This document shows positions 41,725 to 52,680 of a stretch of 64,000 nucleotides of DNA, piece after piece. Positions within the stretch are counted from its first letter, which is position 1; each line of letters opens with the position of its first letter. A program made the position numbers and the translations under genes. The notes under the pieces are model-generated. The model did no database searches. It was not told where the DNA came from and worked only from the letters and a program-made list of their open reading frames with translations. This DNA is from Plasmopara viticola (lineage: Eukaryota > Oomycota > Peronosporomycetes > Peronosporales > Peronosporaceae): positions 1 through 64,000 of the forward strand of contig MBPM02000021.1 in assembly GCA_001695595.3 (NCBI GenBank), read 5' to 3'.

Positions 41725-42664
41725 ACCTATAGAATGTTGTGGTGCTATATTCTTAACTCTGGTTTTCATCCACTGCCACACACTGCAAACTAAACTTGCG
41801 TTGTTGGTGGTGTTGTTATAGGTGCCAGCATGTTGCTCAACGGTCATTGCGCTTAAAAGAGCCAACAAAGCGGCAGGTGGATTTGCAAATTTGGCTGCCA
41901 CGCTCAGTACGTAGGGTCTTCCAATTGACAACAACACGGTGCTCAAGAAGTGACAGAACCATGGAACAGCATCCTCATCAGCAACATCTTGTTTATCACC
42001 AAGATGCACCAATATGTCAAGGCATCGTGCACTAAACTTAGAGTGGCAAATTAGCTGCCACTGAAGACGTACGCTCGCCTCGGCTTCACCCAAAGCCACA
42101 GTACCACATCGAACTTCCTCGTCCGATGCTAAAACTCCAGTCGTAAGATGCGTCGGGGGAGCGATCGGAACTTCTGCTTCATCCATGTTGTAATCTTCTT
42201 CAAGTGCCATAGGACCTTGTTCGAGTTGCTTTACATCGAACGCCCATTGCACTAATGAGGAAGTCACCAAGACCGACATGATACACGGAACGACTCTAAC
42301 AAAAGCACTATCATATGAGCAAATGGACGTTAGCTCAACAGCATTGCCAACTACGATCGCGCGTTGCTGCCACGACATCGCTCTTCTTGCATAAGGATCA
42401 CAAAATTGCTGTAAATTAGACGCCCAGAACAGCCCCGCTGTCATTGTTTCGTCAATTACGTTCGTGACCACAAAGCTAGTAAGTATAGTGCTTACTGCAC
42501 ACGGAGAAAAAAAGCAGAATACTCTCTCCGAATGCCTGATACACGGAAAATTGTCGCCTCTGCTGGTCTTGAATTGACCACCATAGTGTTTGAGCAGCAA
42601 TGTTCACAACGACTTGAGCCGACCGATCGTTCTCCAAACGTGATACACTCTCCCTCGCTTGCTC
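41725..42664 (-). other. Inverted segment inside HECT3
   Basis: The + strand HECT frame stops matching after ATGCACTGC at 41724. The following sequence aligns to the same gene only on the - strand (302-codon open frame 41692-42600), from the QHF/TGLL region back to the CIDEQARES region. The + strand match resumes at GCAGACAGTACTATC near 42665. GAGCA/TGCTC strings lie at the edges. Confidence 0.88.
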
Positions 42665-44444
42665 GGCAGACAGTACTATCGACGTTGCAGATGCAAGTGC
42701 TGGTAGTATTTAATGTCGTCTATAATCACATGCTTCTGGGTCAAGATGATAAAGCCTTTAACGACGAGTCTTGGCCTTTAAGTTTAGCAGAAGTTCAAAC
42801 CGTTGTTACGTTTATGAAGCGCTTTATCTACGACAGGTGCTGGACAATTAGCCCTAGCAACTCGCTTTCAGCTGATAGCATGGAAGAGAAGAAACTCATT
42901 TTATTTGCGGAAGTTGTGTCGTCAATAAAGCTATTTAATCAATTGTACGACCGAGACTGCCGACGCTGCTATATGCCTAATGGTGCGTGGCTGTGGCCTT
43001 CAATGCCTGTTATTAAGGAGTTTGTGGATCTTGAGTTGAAGAAAGAAGACGGTAATCGCGATGCACACGCGATATTTTCTGCTGATGAATGGGAAGGCGT
43101 CATCCTCGTATGCTCACGCAGCTCTTATTCTCGTCACGATCCCTCGAGTCTTATCTTTCAAAGAACGTGTCCAGCTTTTCAAAAACTTCTAGAAGACGGA
43201 AAGGCAAAGCTAGGCAACGTTCGTGATGAGTTCTCGCAAGCTTTGCAAGTGTGGGTGAAGCGTGATGAAATTGTCAACGACAGCTTTGACTTTTTCCAGA
43301 AAGTGTGCGACACGATGTCCCCTGCATCTCTTAAGATGCGAATCAAAATCACCTTTAGCAATGAGCAAGGTTTACAAGAGACGGGGATTGACGGCGGTGG
43401 TGTGTTTAAAGAGTACATGGATTGTCTTACGAAATGTGTTTCTCGCCATAGTATGGTTTCTTTTCGGAAACCGAGTAGCACCTTTTGTACCCGAATCCTG
43501 GCGCACGATATGTTGTAGATACACATGAAGAGTCACTCGACCGCTATCGCTTTCTCGGTCGTATTTTAGCTAAGGCTGTCTAAAAAATATTTTAGTGGAG
43601 CCACAGTTTGCGGCATTTTTCTTGAACAAACTTCTCGGCAAGTTCAATTATATAGACGCTTTGCACTCGTTAGACCGGTGCTGTACGCATCTCTCATGCG
43701 CCTTAAGCTCTGCGATGGCAATGTGGAAGATCTTGCCCTTACGTTTAGTGTGAACGAAATGGAGTTCGGTGAAGTGGTGACACGGAATGTCGTTCCTGAT
43801 GGAGCCATTATTCCTGTCACGAACGCAAATCGAATCTGGTATATCCATTCGATGGCAAATCACAAATTGAATGTGCAATCATCTTTAGAGAGTGCGACAT
43901 TTTTAAAGGGCTTTCGTGATTTGATACCGGGCACCTGAATGCAAATGTTTGCCCCTGCTGAGTTGCAGATGCTGATTGGCGGCACTGCCACAAATATCAA
44001 TATCGACGACTGGGAGCGTAACACAGTTTACGGTAGCGGCTACCACCCATCTCAACAGATTATCGTGTGGCTTCGGAAGATCATTCGTAAGGATTTTAAA
44101 GGAGAAGACCGCGCGGCGCTACTTAAGTTTATAACTAGTTGCTCACGTCAGCCATTGCTGGGATTCTAGATCCGCGCATTTGCATTCATCAAGTGCGTGT
44201 TGAAGACGACGAGCAGTTGCCCTCGAGTGCCACATGTATGAACTTGTTAGAACTGCCAGCGTACTCGAATAAAGAGGCCATGCGCCGAAAGTTACTGTAC
44301 GCTATTCAGTCGAAAGCAGGCTTCGATCTGTCTTGAGCTATACGAATATTACAATGAAGTATTATAAATAAAAGATGAAACAGTCCACAGCTTGTAAGAC
44401 AATAGTAGTAGTATAATTGTATAAGTGACCAAGATCGGTGAAAA

Positions 44445-44492
44445 ATGGCGAAGGATTACGGCACAGAGGCCGTCGGCTATGTGTGTGAATGA
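44445..44492 (+). pseudogene. Protease stub after HECT3
   Basis: It has the same deletion junction as the stubs at 33403 and 38481. It opens MAKDYGTEAVGYVCE and ends TGA. Confidence 0.85.
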
Positions 44493-44921
44493 ATGCATGG
44501 ACCATATTTCCTTTGGCGCTGAGTAGAAAGCCATAAGTTAGCGGTGGCTGCCGCGTGCTCATAAGGTCAGTCTTTACGGAATGAGCTTTTCTTGTATTAG
44601 CAGCCATGTTATGCTTGTGCTTCTTTCAGACTGTACGTGTAGGATTTAGTAACACCGTTGCCATTTGACTAATATCACGGCGGTCTTAAGAGAATCGAAA
44701 AAAAAATATTGAATCTATACCAAACTTAAAGAGGTTTTGACTACGCGTGTGTTGCTATTGAACATTTTCAGCGTCTGCCTATTACATTATCTGTCGCGGA
44801 ATAATATTTTATTAATCAAATATCAAATTAAGTATCTCAATGTCATCATCGCTTTTCGGAGGGTACCAAATTCGTTAAGCTTGCTGGAAAAGAAGCATTT
44901 TCGAACTTTCTGTAAAGAAAC
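44493..44921 (+). other. Protease-stub to CRN intergenic region, cassette 4
   Basis: No gene. It is the conserved CRN upstream region with the GACTACGCGTGTG stretch at about 44738. Confidence 0.45.
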
Positions 44922-45704
44922 ATGGTGAAGCTGTTTTGTGCAATTGTAGGCGAGGAAAGCGTCATTACTATTGACATTGACCCGCAGGAAGCGATTGGAG
45001 ACTTAAAGAAGTTGATCACGAAAGAAGCGCACTATGATTTTCAGTCCCACAAGCTTGTTCTTTATCTCGCGAAGAAGGTCGGCAACAAAAACAAAAAAGG
45101 CAAGTGGATGAAGGACGATGACGGCGATTTGGTTCGGCTTCAGAACGCGACGATACTAGAGGACATAGAAAAAAAACATTTGAAGAAAGGACAACTGTTA
45201 AAGCCAACGTGGTCTGTAAAGAATTACTTCGATGTGAGCGATAAAAACTTCCCCACGGAGAAAGTTATTCACGTGCTCGTTGATACACGTGGGAGAGATC
45301 ATGTCAGCGTTGCGGTCGCGGAAAAAAGATTTTCTCTGCTTACCGATGAAATGGAAATTTGCGGCAAGAAAGGTGTTGATGTTGGGGAAGGTATGTATAT
45401 CGTTTCAGAGATGTTGCAACAAACTGACCTCAACGCATGTTTGCCTGACTTGGCCAGAACAGCAGTTGCGCGGTTGCTCTCAGTCTTTTTCAACATCCTC
45501 TATCTCATCAGCTTGGTCTTCATTGCTATTGTTTTTTCGTATGGAGAAAGTGTCGGTGACAAAGAAAAATGTTTGAAGGATGGAGTGCCGCCGGCTGTAT
45601 GTACGTTGGGCTTGATTAGCGCGTATGGCCACTTTTTAGACCAGATTTTAGAAAAACTGCCAGAGTTAGTGTCGCAATGCAGGAAAGCATCCACAAATCG
45701 CTAG
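44922..45704 (+). CDS. CRN4, intact Crinkler-like effector (260 aa) with a hydrophobic C-terminal domain
   Basis: This is the only open full-length gene of the cassette array. MVKLFCAIVGEES at the start, LYLAK at 47-51 and HVLV at 117-120 define the CRN header. LYLAK is a variant of the LFLAK box of Phytophthora CRNs. No clear classical signal peptide is seen, as in many CRNs. After HVLV comes DTRGRDHVSVAV, then a C-terminal domain of about 130 residues containing a strongly hydrophobic stretch at about 184-206 (LLSVFFNILYLISLVFIAIVF). That stretch could be a membrane helix, which is unusual for CRN effectors thought to act in host nuclei. I do not recognise the C-terminal domain. The ATG is the one used in all copies. 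It is followed by a HECT pseudogene. Expression is unknown. Confidence 0.85.
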   Translation: MVKLFCAIVGEESVITIDIDPQEAIGDLKKLITKEAHYDFQSHKLVLYLAKKVGNKNKKGKWMKDDDGDLVRLQNATILEDIEKKHLKKGQLLKPTWSVKNYFDVSDKNFPTEKVIHVLVDTRGRDHVSVAVAEKRFSLLTDEMEICGKKGVDVGEGMYIVSEMLQQTDLNACLPDLARTAVARLLSVFFNILYLISLVFIAIVFSYGESVGDKEKCLKDGVPPAVCTLGLISAYGHFLDQILEKLPELVSQCRKASTNR

Positions 45705-46232
45705 AGACGGTTGATGAGTGCATCATTTCAGTCTTCGTAGTGAATGACGTGATTATTTTTATGGATATCAAGCTTTCCTATCGCCACTTCACCTGTTCTT
45801 TATCCTCACAATTATCATAACTCTTGGACCACAATGAGTCAGCAGACATGCTTTGTCAGCAGAGGCTTCAACACCACAGCGCAAATTGTCAAATTCTGAT
45901 CCGGCATCAAAAGCTTGATCGACATTTATGTGGGAGCAAGGAAGTATGCGTTATGTAGTGACAAAGGGAGCGATGCGGAGAACAAGGTTTCGGTACATCG
46001 CCAATCTGGCACGCTGCTCAGAACAAGGCATGGAAATATTTTATAAACGCACTTCTATGCTAAAATGGACAATCGCTAAGGTGAAGTCTTAATCCGACGA
46101 AATGAGTGGTGCGAAAATTTTTGCATGTGTGCTAGTGTGATGATTGCATCGCAGCAAGCAGCAACGTCTTTTAAGGACTTAAAAAACATCTCCCGTTCTT
46201 GAACAAGGATAGCGGATGTAGAGTGGAAAAGA
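45705..46232 (+). other. CRN-HECT spacer, cassette 4
   Basis: No gene. It is the recurring spacer, closest by eye to 29578-30105, with the 21-codon MSQQTCFVS-type frame near 45834. Confidence 0.4.
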
Positions 46233-49200
46233 ATGGAGATACTGTTTCGAATTCAAGCCCAGTACCGCCGTTTACAAGCCGCAGAGCAAGCTAGATCGCA
46301 AGTACTCAGCTTGTTGGAGCTACAGCTTGCGCAGACCGTGTTATCCGACGATATTCAGAATAAAGCGTTGCCTACGGTGCAGCTTCAGTGTTACCTGCGA
46401 CAGTTTCTCTTTGCGAGACATAAAACTATGAAGGACCAGGTGTCGACTGACAGGATACGCAGCGCACAGGATTATTTGGTGTTTATAGTACTCGTGAGTT
46501 GGTTAAAGGGTGAGAAAGCAGCAAATTTGTTTGGAGTGGACAAAGATGCGTGATGGGTGTATCAAGTTACGAGGATGTGTAAAATTGTACTGTAGACGTT
46601 AGTGCGAAAGGAGTTGAAAACGTCAGTGATGATCCCATCGATCGTCTCACATCCGTACTTGTTGCTGCTGGAAACAGTGACAAATATCTCGAATTACCCG
46701 ACGCCTACAGGACAAAAAGCACTCTCGAGTGTATTGTATCACCTAGCTATTACCACAAGGTATGGGATATTTGATGCACTGCGCAAGTGCATTGACGAGC
46801 AAGCGAGGGAGAGTGTATCACGTTTGGAGAACGATCGGTTGGCTCAAGTCGTTGTGAAAATTGCTGCTCAAACACTACGATGGTCGATTCAAGACCAGCA
46901 GAGGCGACAATTTGCCGTGTATCAGACATTTGGAGAGAGTATTCTGCTTTCTCCTTGTGCAGTAAGCTCTATACTTCAAGCTTTGTGGTCACGACCGTAA
47001 TTGACACAACAATGACAGCGGGGCTGTTCTGGGCGTCTATTTTACAGCAATTTTGTGATCGTTATGCGATAAGAGCGATCTCGTGGCAGCAACGCGCGAT
47101 TGTAGTTGGCAATGTTGTTGAGCTAACGTCCATTTGCTCATATGATAGTGCTTTTGTTAAAGTCGTCCCGTGTATCATGTCGGTCTTGGTGACTTCCTCG
47201 TTAGTGCAATGGGCGTTCGATGTAAAGCAACTCGAGCAAGGTCCTATGGCACTTGAAGAAGATTGCAACATGGATGAAGCAGAAGTTCCGATCGCTCCCC
47301 CGACGTATCTTACGACTGGAGTTTTAACATCGGACGAGGAAGTTCGATGTGGTACTATGGCTTTGGGTGAAGCCGAGGCGAGCGTACGTCTTCAGTGGCA
47401 GCTTATTTGCCAGTCTAAGTTTAGTGCACGATGCCTTGACATATTCGTGCATCTTGGTGATAAGCAAGATGTTGCTGATGAGGATGCTGTTCCATGGTTC
47501 TGTCACTTCTTGAGTACCGTGTTGCTGTCAATTGGAAGGCCCTACGTACTGAGCGTGGCAGCTAAATTTGCAAATCCACCTGCCGCTTTGTTGGCTCTTT
47601 TAAGTGCAATGACCGTTGAGCAACATGCTGGCACCTATGACAACACCACCAGCAACGCAAGTTTAGTTTGCAGTGTGTGGCAGTGGATAAAAACCAGAGT
47701 TGAGAACATAGCACCACAACATTTTACAGGTTTGCTCACCAATCGACGTAGCAATTGCAAGTGCTGATAGTTTTCAATGTCGTCTATAGTCACATGCTTC
47801 TGAGTCTAGATGATAAAGCATTTTACGACGGGCCTTGGCCTTTAAGTCTAACAAAAGTTCAAACCGTTGTAACGTTTTTGAAGCGGTTTATCTACGACAC
47901 GTGCTGGACAATTAGCCTTAGCAACACGCTTTCAGCTGATAGCATGGACGAGAAGAAACTGGTTTTATTTGCGGCAGTTGTGTCGTCAAATAAAGCTGTT
48001 TAATCAATTGTACGACCGAGACTGCCGACGCTGCTATATGCCTGATGGTGCGTGGCTGTGGCATTCAATGCCTGTTATCAAAGAGATTGTGGATCTTGAG
48101 TTGATGAAAGAAGACGGTAATCGCGATGCACACGCAATATTTATGCTGATAAATGGGAAGGCGTCATCCCCTTATGCTCGCGCAGCTCTTGTTCTCGTTA
48201 CGATCCCTCAAGTCTTACCTTTTAAAGAACGTGTCCAGCTTTTTCAAAAACGACTAGAAGACGGAAAGGCAAAGCTAGGTAACGTTCGTGACGAGTTCTC
48301 GCAAGCTTTGCAAGTGTGGGTGAAGCGTGATGAAATTGTCAACGACAGCTTTGATTTTTTTCAGAAAGTGTGCGACACGATGTCCCCTGCATCTCTTAAG
48401 ATGCGAATCAAAATCACCTTTATCAATGAGCAGGGCTTGGAAGAGGCGGGGATTGACGGCGGTGGTGTGTTTAAAGAGTACATGGATTGTCTTGCGAAGA
48501 GTGTTTTCTCGCCAGAGTATGGTTTCTTTTTGGAAACCGAGGAGCACCTTTTGTACCCGAATCCTGGCGCACGATATGTTGTAGATACACGTAAAGAGTC
48601 ACTCGACCGCTATCGCTTTCTCGGTCGTGTTCTTGCTAAGGCCGTCTACGAAAATATTTTAGTGGAGCCACAATTTGCGGCATTTTTCTTGAACAAACTT
48701 CTCGGCAAGTTTAATTATATAGACGATTTGCACTCGTTAGACCCGGAGCTGTACGCATCTCTCATGCGCCTTAAGCTCTACGATGGCAACGTGGAAGATC
48801 TTGCTCTTACATTCAGTGTAAACGAAATGGAGTTCGGTGAAGTGGTGACACGGAATCTCGTTCCTGATGGAGCCAATATTTCCGTCACGAATGCCAATCG
48901 AATCCGGTATATCCATTTGATGGCCAATTACAAACTAAATGTGCAATCATCTTTAGAGAGTGCGGCATTTTTTAAGGGCTTTCGTGGTTTGATACCGGGC
49001 ACCTGGATTCAAATGTTTGCCCCTGCTGAGTTGCAGATGCTGATTGGCGGCACTGCCACAAATATCGATATCGACGACTGGGAGCGTAACACAGTTTACG
49101 GTGGCGGCTACCACCCATCTCAACAGATTATCGTGTGGCTTTGGAAAATCGTTCGGGAGGTTTTCAAAGGACAAGACCGCGCGGCGCTACTTAAGTTTAT

Positions 49201-49411
49201 AGATAGTTGCTCACGTCAGCCATTGCTGGGATTCTCGAAATTAGATCCGCGCATTTGCATTCATCAAGTGCGTGTTGAGGACGACGAGCGGTTGCCATCT
49301 AGTGCCACATGTATGAACTTGCTGAAACTGCCAGCGTACTCGAATGAAGAGGCCATGCGCCAAAAGCTGCTGTACGCTATGACGTCGAATGCAGGCTTCG
49401 ATCTGTCTTGA
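46233..49411 (+). pseudogene. HECT4, UBE3B/C-type HECT E3 ligase, broken but with an open HECT domain
   Basis: It opens MEILFRIQAQYRR. Lesions: a TGA at 46551 (for Cys), a TAG near 46593, a one-base loss near 46975, and a deletion of about 15 bp near 47745 that is also present in HECT5. A one-base insertion near 47990 follows. After it 480 codons are open (47969-49411) and include the complete HECT domain: IDGGGVFKEYMD, LGRVLAKAVYEN, EFGEVVTRNLVPDG, IGGTATNIDIDDWERN and SSATCMNLLKLP with Cys codon 49320-49322. A truncated but catalytically plausible HECT-only protein could be encoded if a start were available. No evidence of that is visible. Confidence 0.88.
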
Positions 49412-49523
49412 TTGAAAAATAATACAGTGAAGTACAATAAATAAAATATGACACACGATATCACAGCTTGTACTACTATAATAGTAGTAGTATAATTGTA
49501 AAAGTGATTGAGATCGGTAGAAA

Positions 49524-51464
49524 ATGGCGAAGGATTACAGAACAGAGGCCGTCGGCTTTGCGTGTGAAGAGCTCACCTTTGTCAACCGCACAAACAATAA
49601 CAATTACCGTCGCCCTTCGTGGAGGGCGAAAGTGGTTGCTCTCGTAGTGGGAATTGCTAGTTTAAGCTGCATAGTCACGCTGCACAGATCCTTGGTACTT
49701 CATCAAGAAGCGATTATCAAGATGCAGCGCCAATTGTGAGAAACACTTACTATTCAAAGAATATGACTTTTGGAAAGGACTTATCATTGCTAATCAAGAC
49801 ATTTGTAGGGATGCAATGCATTCTGTGATTGTAGTAGATATAGCCACGACAGTAAACAGGAACCAGAAAGAATTCAAAAAGAGCGAGGACTTCCCAACTA
49901 AAAAAAAAAAATTTGCGGTCGATCATGTGACTTCATTAAAGACGCAAGACGAACGTGGCACGTGTTGGAATTTTGCTACTGTTGGTGTCTTAGAAAACAG
50001 CCATCGACAACAAGGAATTGGCAATGGGCGGCTAGAGGAAGATGAGTACATGGCAATCTCGGAACAGGCGTATTGCGCTGAAGCTCATCGACTTTGTGAG
50101 GGCCCTCGTGGATCACCGCATCAAGTGGCATGTTTGATCCCGGGTAACGGCATTATAAAGAACACAACCGAGGGAGGTGAAGTTGCGCTACTTATGTATC
50201 TACTAAATGGCTTGAAGGAGAATGTCTACCCCCGTCCCATCTGTCCTTATTACCCTAATGATGGCAACGACACCGTATGTGCTGCTTTGACGGCCGAGAA
50301 GCGCAAAAGAAACCCGTTGAGCTTGGCATTGAAGAGAATGGAGACGCTCATGGATGAAAGGGCGATTAAACGCGCGCTAATGAAGGACCGTCAAGCCATG
50401 TCACTTACGACTGCAACACCATACACGACGCACTACTATCCATGCATAGGTGAGCTCTCGAAACAAGATCGATGCAATCCATTTCGGAATCGTGTACACT
50501 ATGCCCCCCGAAATTGGCGATGACGACTTGTTGCATTTCTATCGACTACAGAGAAGGTTACAATATGAACGGTGAGTTTATAACAAGTGACGTAATGAAT
50601 TTTGAGGGTGGCCACGTCATGACTTATGTGGGCTACAACGATCTCTTTCGAACAAAGCGAGGATATACCGGAGGATTTATTCTTAAGAACTCGTGGTTTG
50701 ATGGCATCTACCCTGCGCTCGGGCCAAAGCATGCGCGATGCAGCCACAGTATCAAATACTGGATGCAAGAGATTACAGATTGGGAGGAGGCTAGCATGTG
50801 TCCTAATAGCTATGATCCCGAAAACTGGTACCAATGTGGCAACACGGCTGAAGTAATTGATGTGAAGCACCATAGCGACTCCGGAATGAATATTCAGTTG
50901 CCGATAAAGCGTTCGAGCACTGTCGGTGGTGGTGTGGAGTCGTGTCTGTCGGAGGAGACGGAACTGTACGCGAAGGTGAGTCTGCAACCGTTGCACCTGC
51001 GCTGCACAGACCCCGACTTCTGTATAATGAATGACAATTACACGTACTTTGTACGCAACACGACTCGGTGGGGCGACCATATGCTGCGCATGTGTTTGCT
51101 TGAGTACGATACGGTGACAGAAAGTTCGAGCGAGTAATGTTTACCACCAATGTTGGCACAGAAAATTGCGTACGTCTTATCTTCCGTGCCGGAAGAGATT
51201 CGTGTGAATGATCCAGACGTGTGTGGCTTTTACTTTTACCCGTACGAGGTGCTGCAGCGATACAAGGCACAATTTGGCAACTTTTTCGTAAACACCTTTG
51301 AAATTGAGTGGCATGCACAATCGTATGCTGCAAACAAAGTGTTTTACTCGAACCTCGACAATACTGAAGTGGAGAAGTCGACGCGTAAGCAGAATCAGTA
51401 TGAATTTGTTGGGCCGTTCCCGTTCGCTTACATCGTTGACAAGACGGATCTGCCGAGTGTTTGA
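49524..51464 (+). pseudogene. Membrane C1A cysteine protease, + strand full-length copy with two lesions
   Basis: MAKDYRTEAVGF opens exon 1, with a predicted membrane segment at about residues 34-52 (VVALVVGIASLSCIVTL). A 73-nt intron follows. Exon 2 has the oxyanion Gln and catalytic Cys (LKTQDERGTCWNFA), ISEQ, the catalytic His (GGHVMTYVGYND) and the Asn (ILKNSWFDG). A run of A near 49900 adds three lysines. Lesions are one base lost near 50480 (frame ends at 50523 and resumes at about 50472-51137) and an L-to-stop change at 51135. The remainder is open to 51464. Topology suggests a type II protein with the enzyme outside or in the lumen. Confidence 0.87.
49736..49808 (+). other. 73-nt intron in the protease gene
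   Basis: Donor GTGAGA, branch-like GCTAATC and acceptor ATTTGTAG. Splicing joins ...MQRQL to DAMHSVIV in frame, which removes the apparent frameshift. The length is typical for oomycete introns. Confidence 0.75.
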
Positions 51465-51902
51465 ATACATGGACCGTTATGCCTTTGGCATTAATTACAA
51501 AGCCATAAGTTAGCGGTGGCTGCCGCGTGCTCATAAGGTCAGCTTTACGGAATGAGCTTTTCTTGTATTAGCAGCCATGTTATAAAACAGCTTTATTCAT
51601 GCTTTGTGCTTCTTTTAAGAAATATGACTGTACGTGTAGGATATAGTAACACCGTTGCCTTTTGACTGCGGTCTTCAGAGAATCACAAACAAATTATTGG
51701 GATTTATGAAAAAACTTTGAAAGGATTTGACTACGTGTGTGTGCCTATTACTTTCGCTGCCGCGGAATAATATTATATTAATCGAATATCAAATTTGAAA
51801 CAAAGTATCGCTTCTATCTGAATGCCATCATCGCTTTTCGGAGGGTACCAAGTTCGTTAAGCTTGCTGGAAAAGAAGCATTTTCGAACTTTCCGTGAGGA
51901 AC
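51465..51902 (+). other. Protease-to-CRN intergenic region, cassette 5
   Basis: No gene. It is conserved with 28373-28813, with a small loss near 51745 (the ATTTTCAGCGTC stretch is missing). Confidence 0.45.
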
Positions 51903-52680
51903 ATGGTGGTGCTGTTCTGCGGAATTGTCGGCGAGGAACGTGTAATCGCCGTTGAGATAGGCAACCAGCAATCGGTTGCAACCTTAAAGGACCAGATCAA
52001 GACGAAAGCGCAATATGAATTTCCATCGGACAAGCTCGTTCTTTATCTCGCCAAGAAAAACGGCAACAAAAACGGCAAATGGATGAAGCACGATGACAGC
52101 GATTTGGTTCGGCTTCAGAACGCGACGATACCAGAGGACATAGAAAAAAAGTATTAGATGAAAGAGCTACTGTTAAAGCCAACATGGTGGATTGAGGATT
52201 ACTTCGACGTGAGCGACAAGAAATTTCCTAAGAAGAAAGTGATTCACGTGCTCGTTGATACACGTGGGAGAGATCATGTCAGTGTTGCGGTTGCGGATAA
52301 AAAATATCTCTGCTTACCGATGAAACGGAAATTCGCGGCAAGAAAGGTGTTGATGTTTGAGAAGGTATGTATATCGTTTCAGAGTTGTTGCAACAAACTA
52401 ACCGCAACGCATGTTTGCCTGACTTGGCCAGAACAGCAGTTGCGCGGTTGCTCTCCATCTTTTTCAGCATCCTCTATCTCATCAGCTTGGTCTTCGTTGC
52501 TATTTTTTTTTTCGTATGGAGAAAGTGTCGGTGACAAAGAAAAATGTTTGAAGGATGGAGTGCCGCCGGTTGTATGTACGTTGGGCTTGATTAGCGCGTA
52601 TGGCCACTTTTTTAAACCAGATTTTGGAGAAATTACCAGGGTCAGTGTCGCAATGCAGGAAAGCATTTACAAATCGCTAG
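51903..52680 (+). pseudogene. CRN5, Crinkler-like effector, frameshifted
   Basis: It starts MVVLFCGIVGEER and has LYLAK near residue 47. The frame ends at EKKY near 52157 because of a base change after the A-run (TATTAG). It resumes in the same register with LLLKPTW, the HVLV box and VDTRGRDHVSV. It shifts again near 52310 (KKYLCLP for the FSLL region, as in the left CRN at 11084). The C-terminal domain ends at TAG 52678-52680. Confidence 0.82.

Larger units (their letters stand above)
40346..44336 (+). pseudogene. HECT3, HECT E3 ligase with ancestral first exon, inversion and stops
   Basis: Exon 1 is 40346-40371 (MDDNLKPK), followed by an intron-like stretch that holds a SINE. The main exon starts near 41011 and reads VNLGGREKPTTGFNARIAVLS, the kind of N-terminus expected before the IQ motif (SIRIQAQYRR). 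Two CAG-like codons are TAG (41126-41128, 41139-41141), and another TAG follows FARH near 41366. A segment of about 940 bp (41725-42664) is inverted. The HECT domain has extra frame breaks near 43440 and 43583, a W-to-stop at 43936 and a small loss near 44168. The catalytic Cys codon is at 44235-44237. Dead, but it is the only copy showing the ancestral 5' end linked to the rest of the gene. Confidence 0.85.

Noticed and set aside
49700..49830. Programmed frameshift in the protease gene at MQRQL
   Set aside because: A GT-AG intron with a branch-like motif explains the frame change in all copies, and its length varies (52-74 nt) without regard to codons.
50803..51534. 243-codon - strand frame opposite the + strand protease
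   Set aside because: Same shadow as at 58766-59674, in the other orientation.
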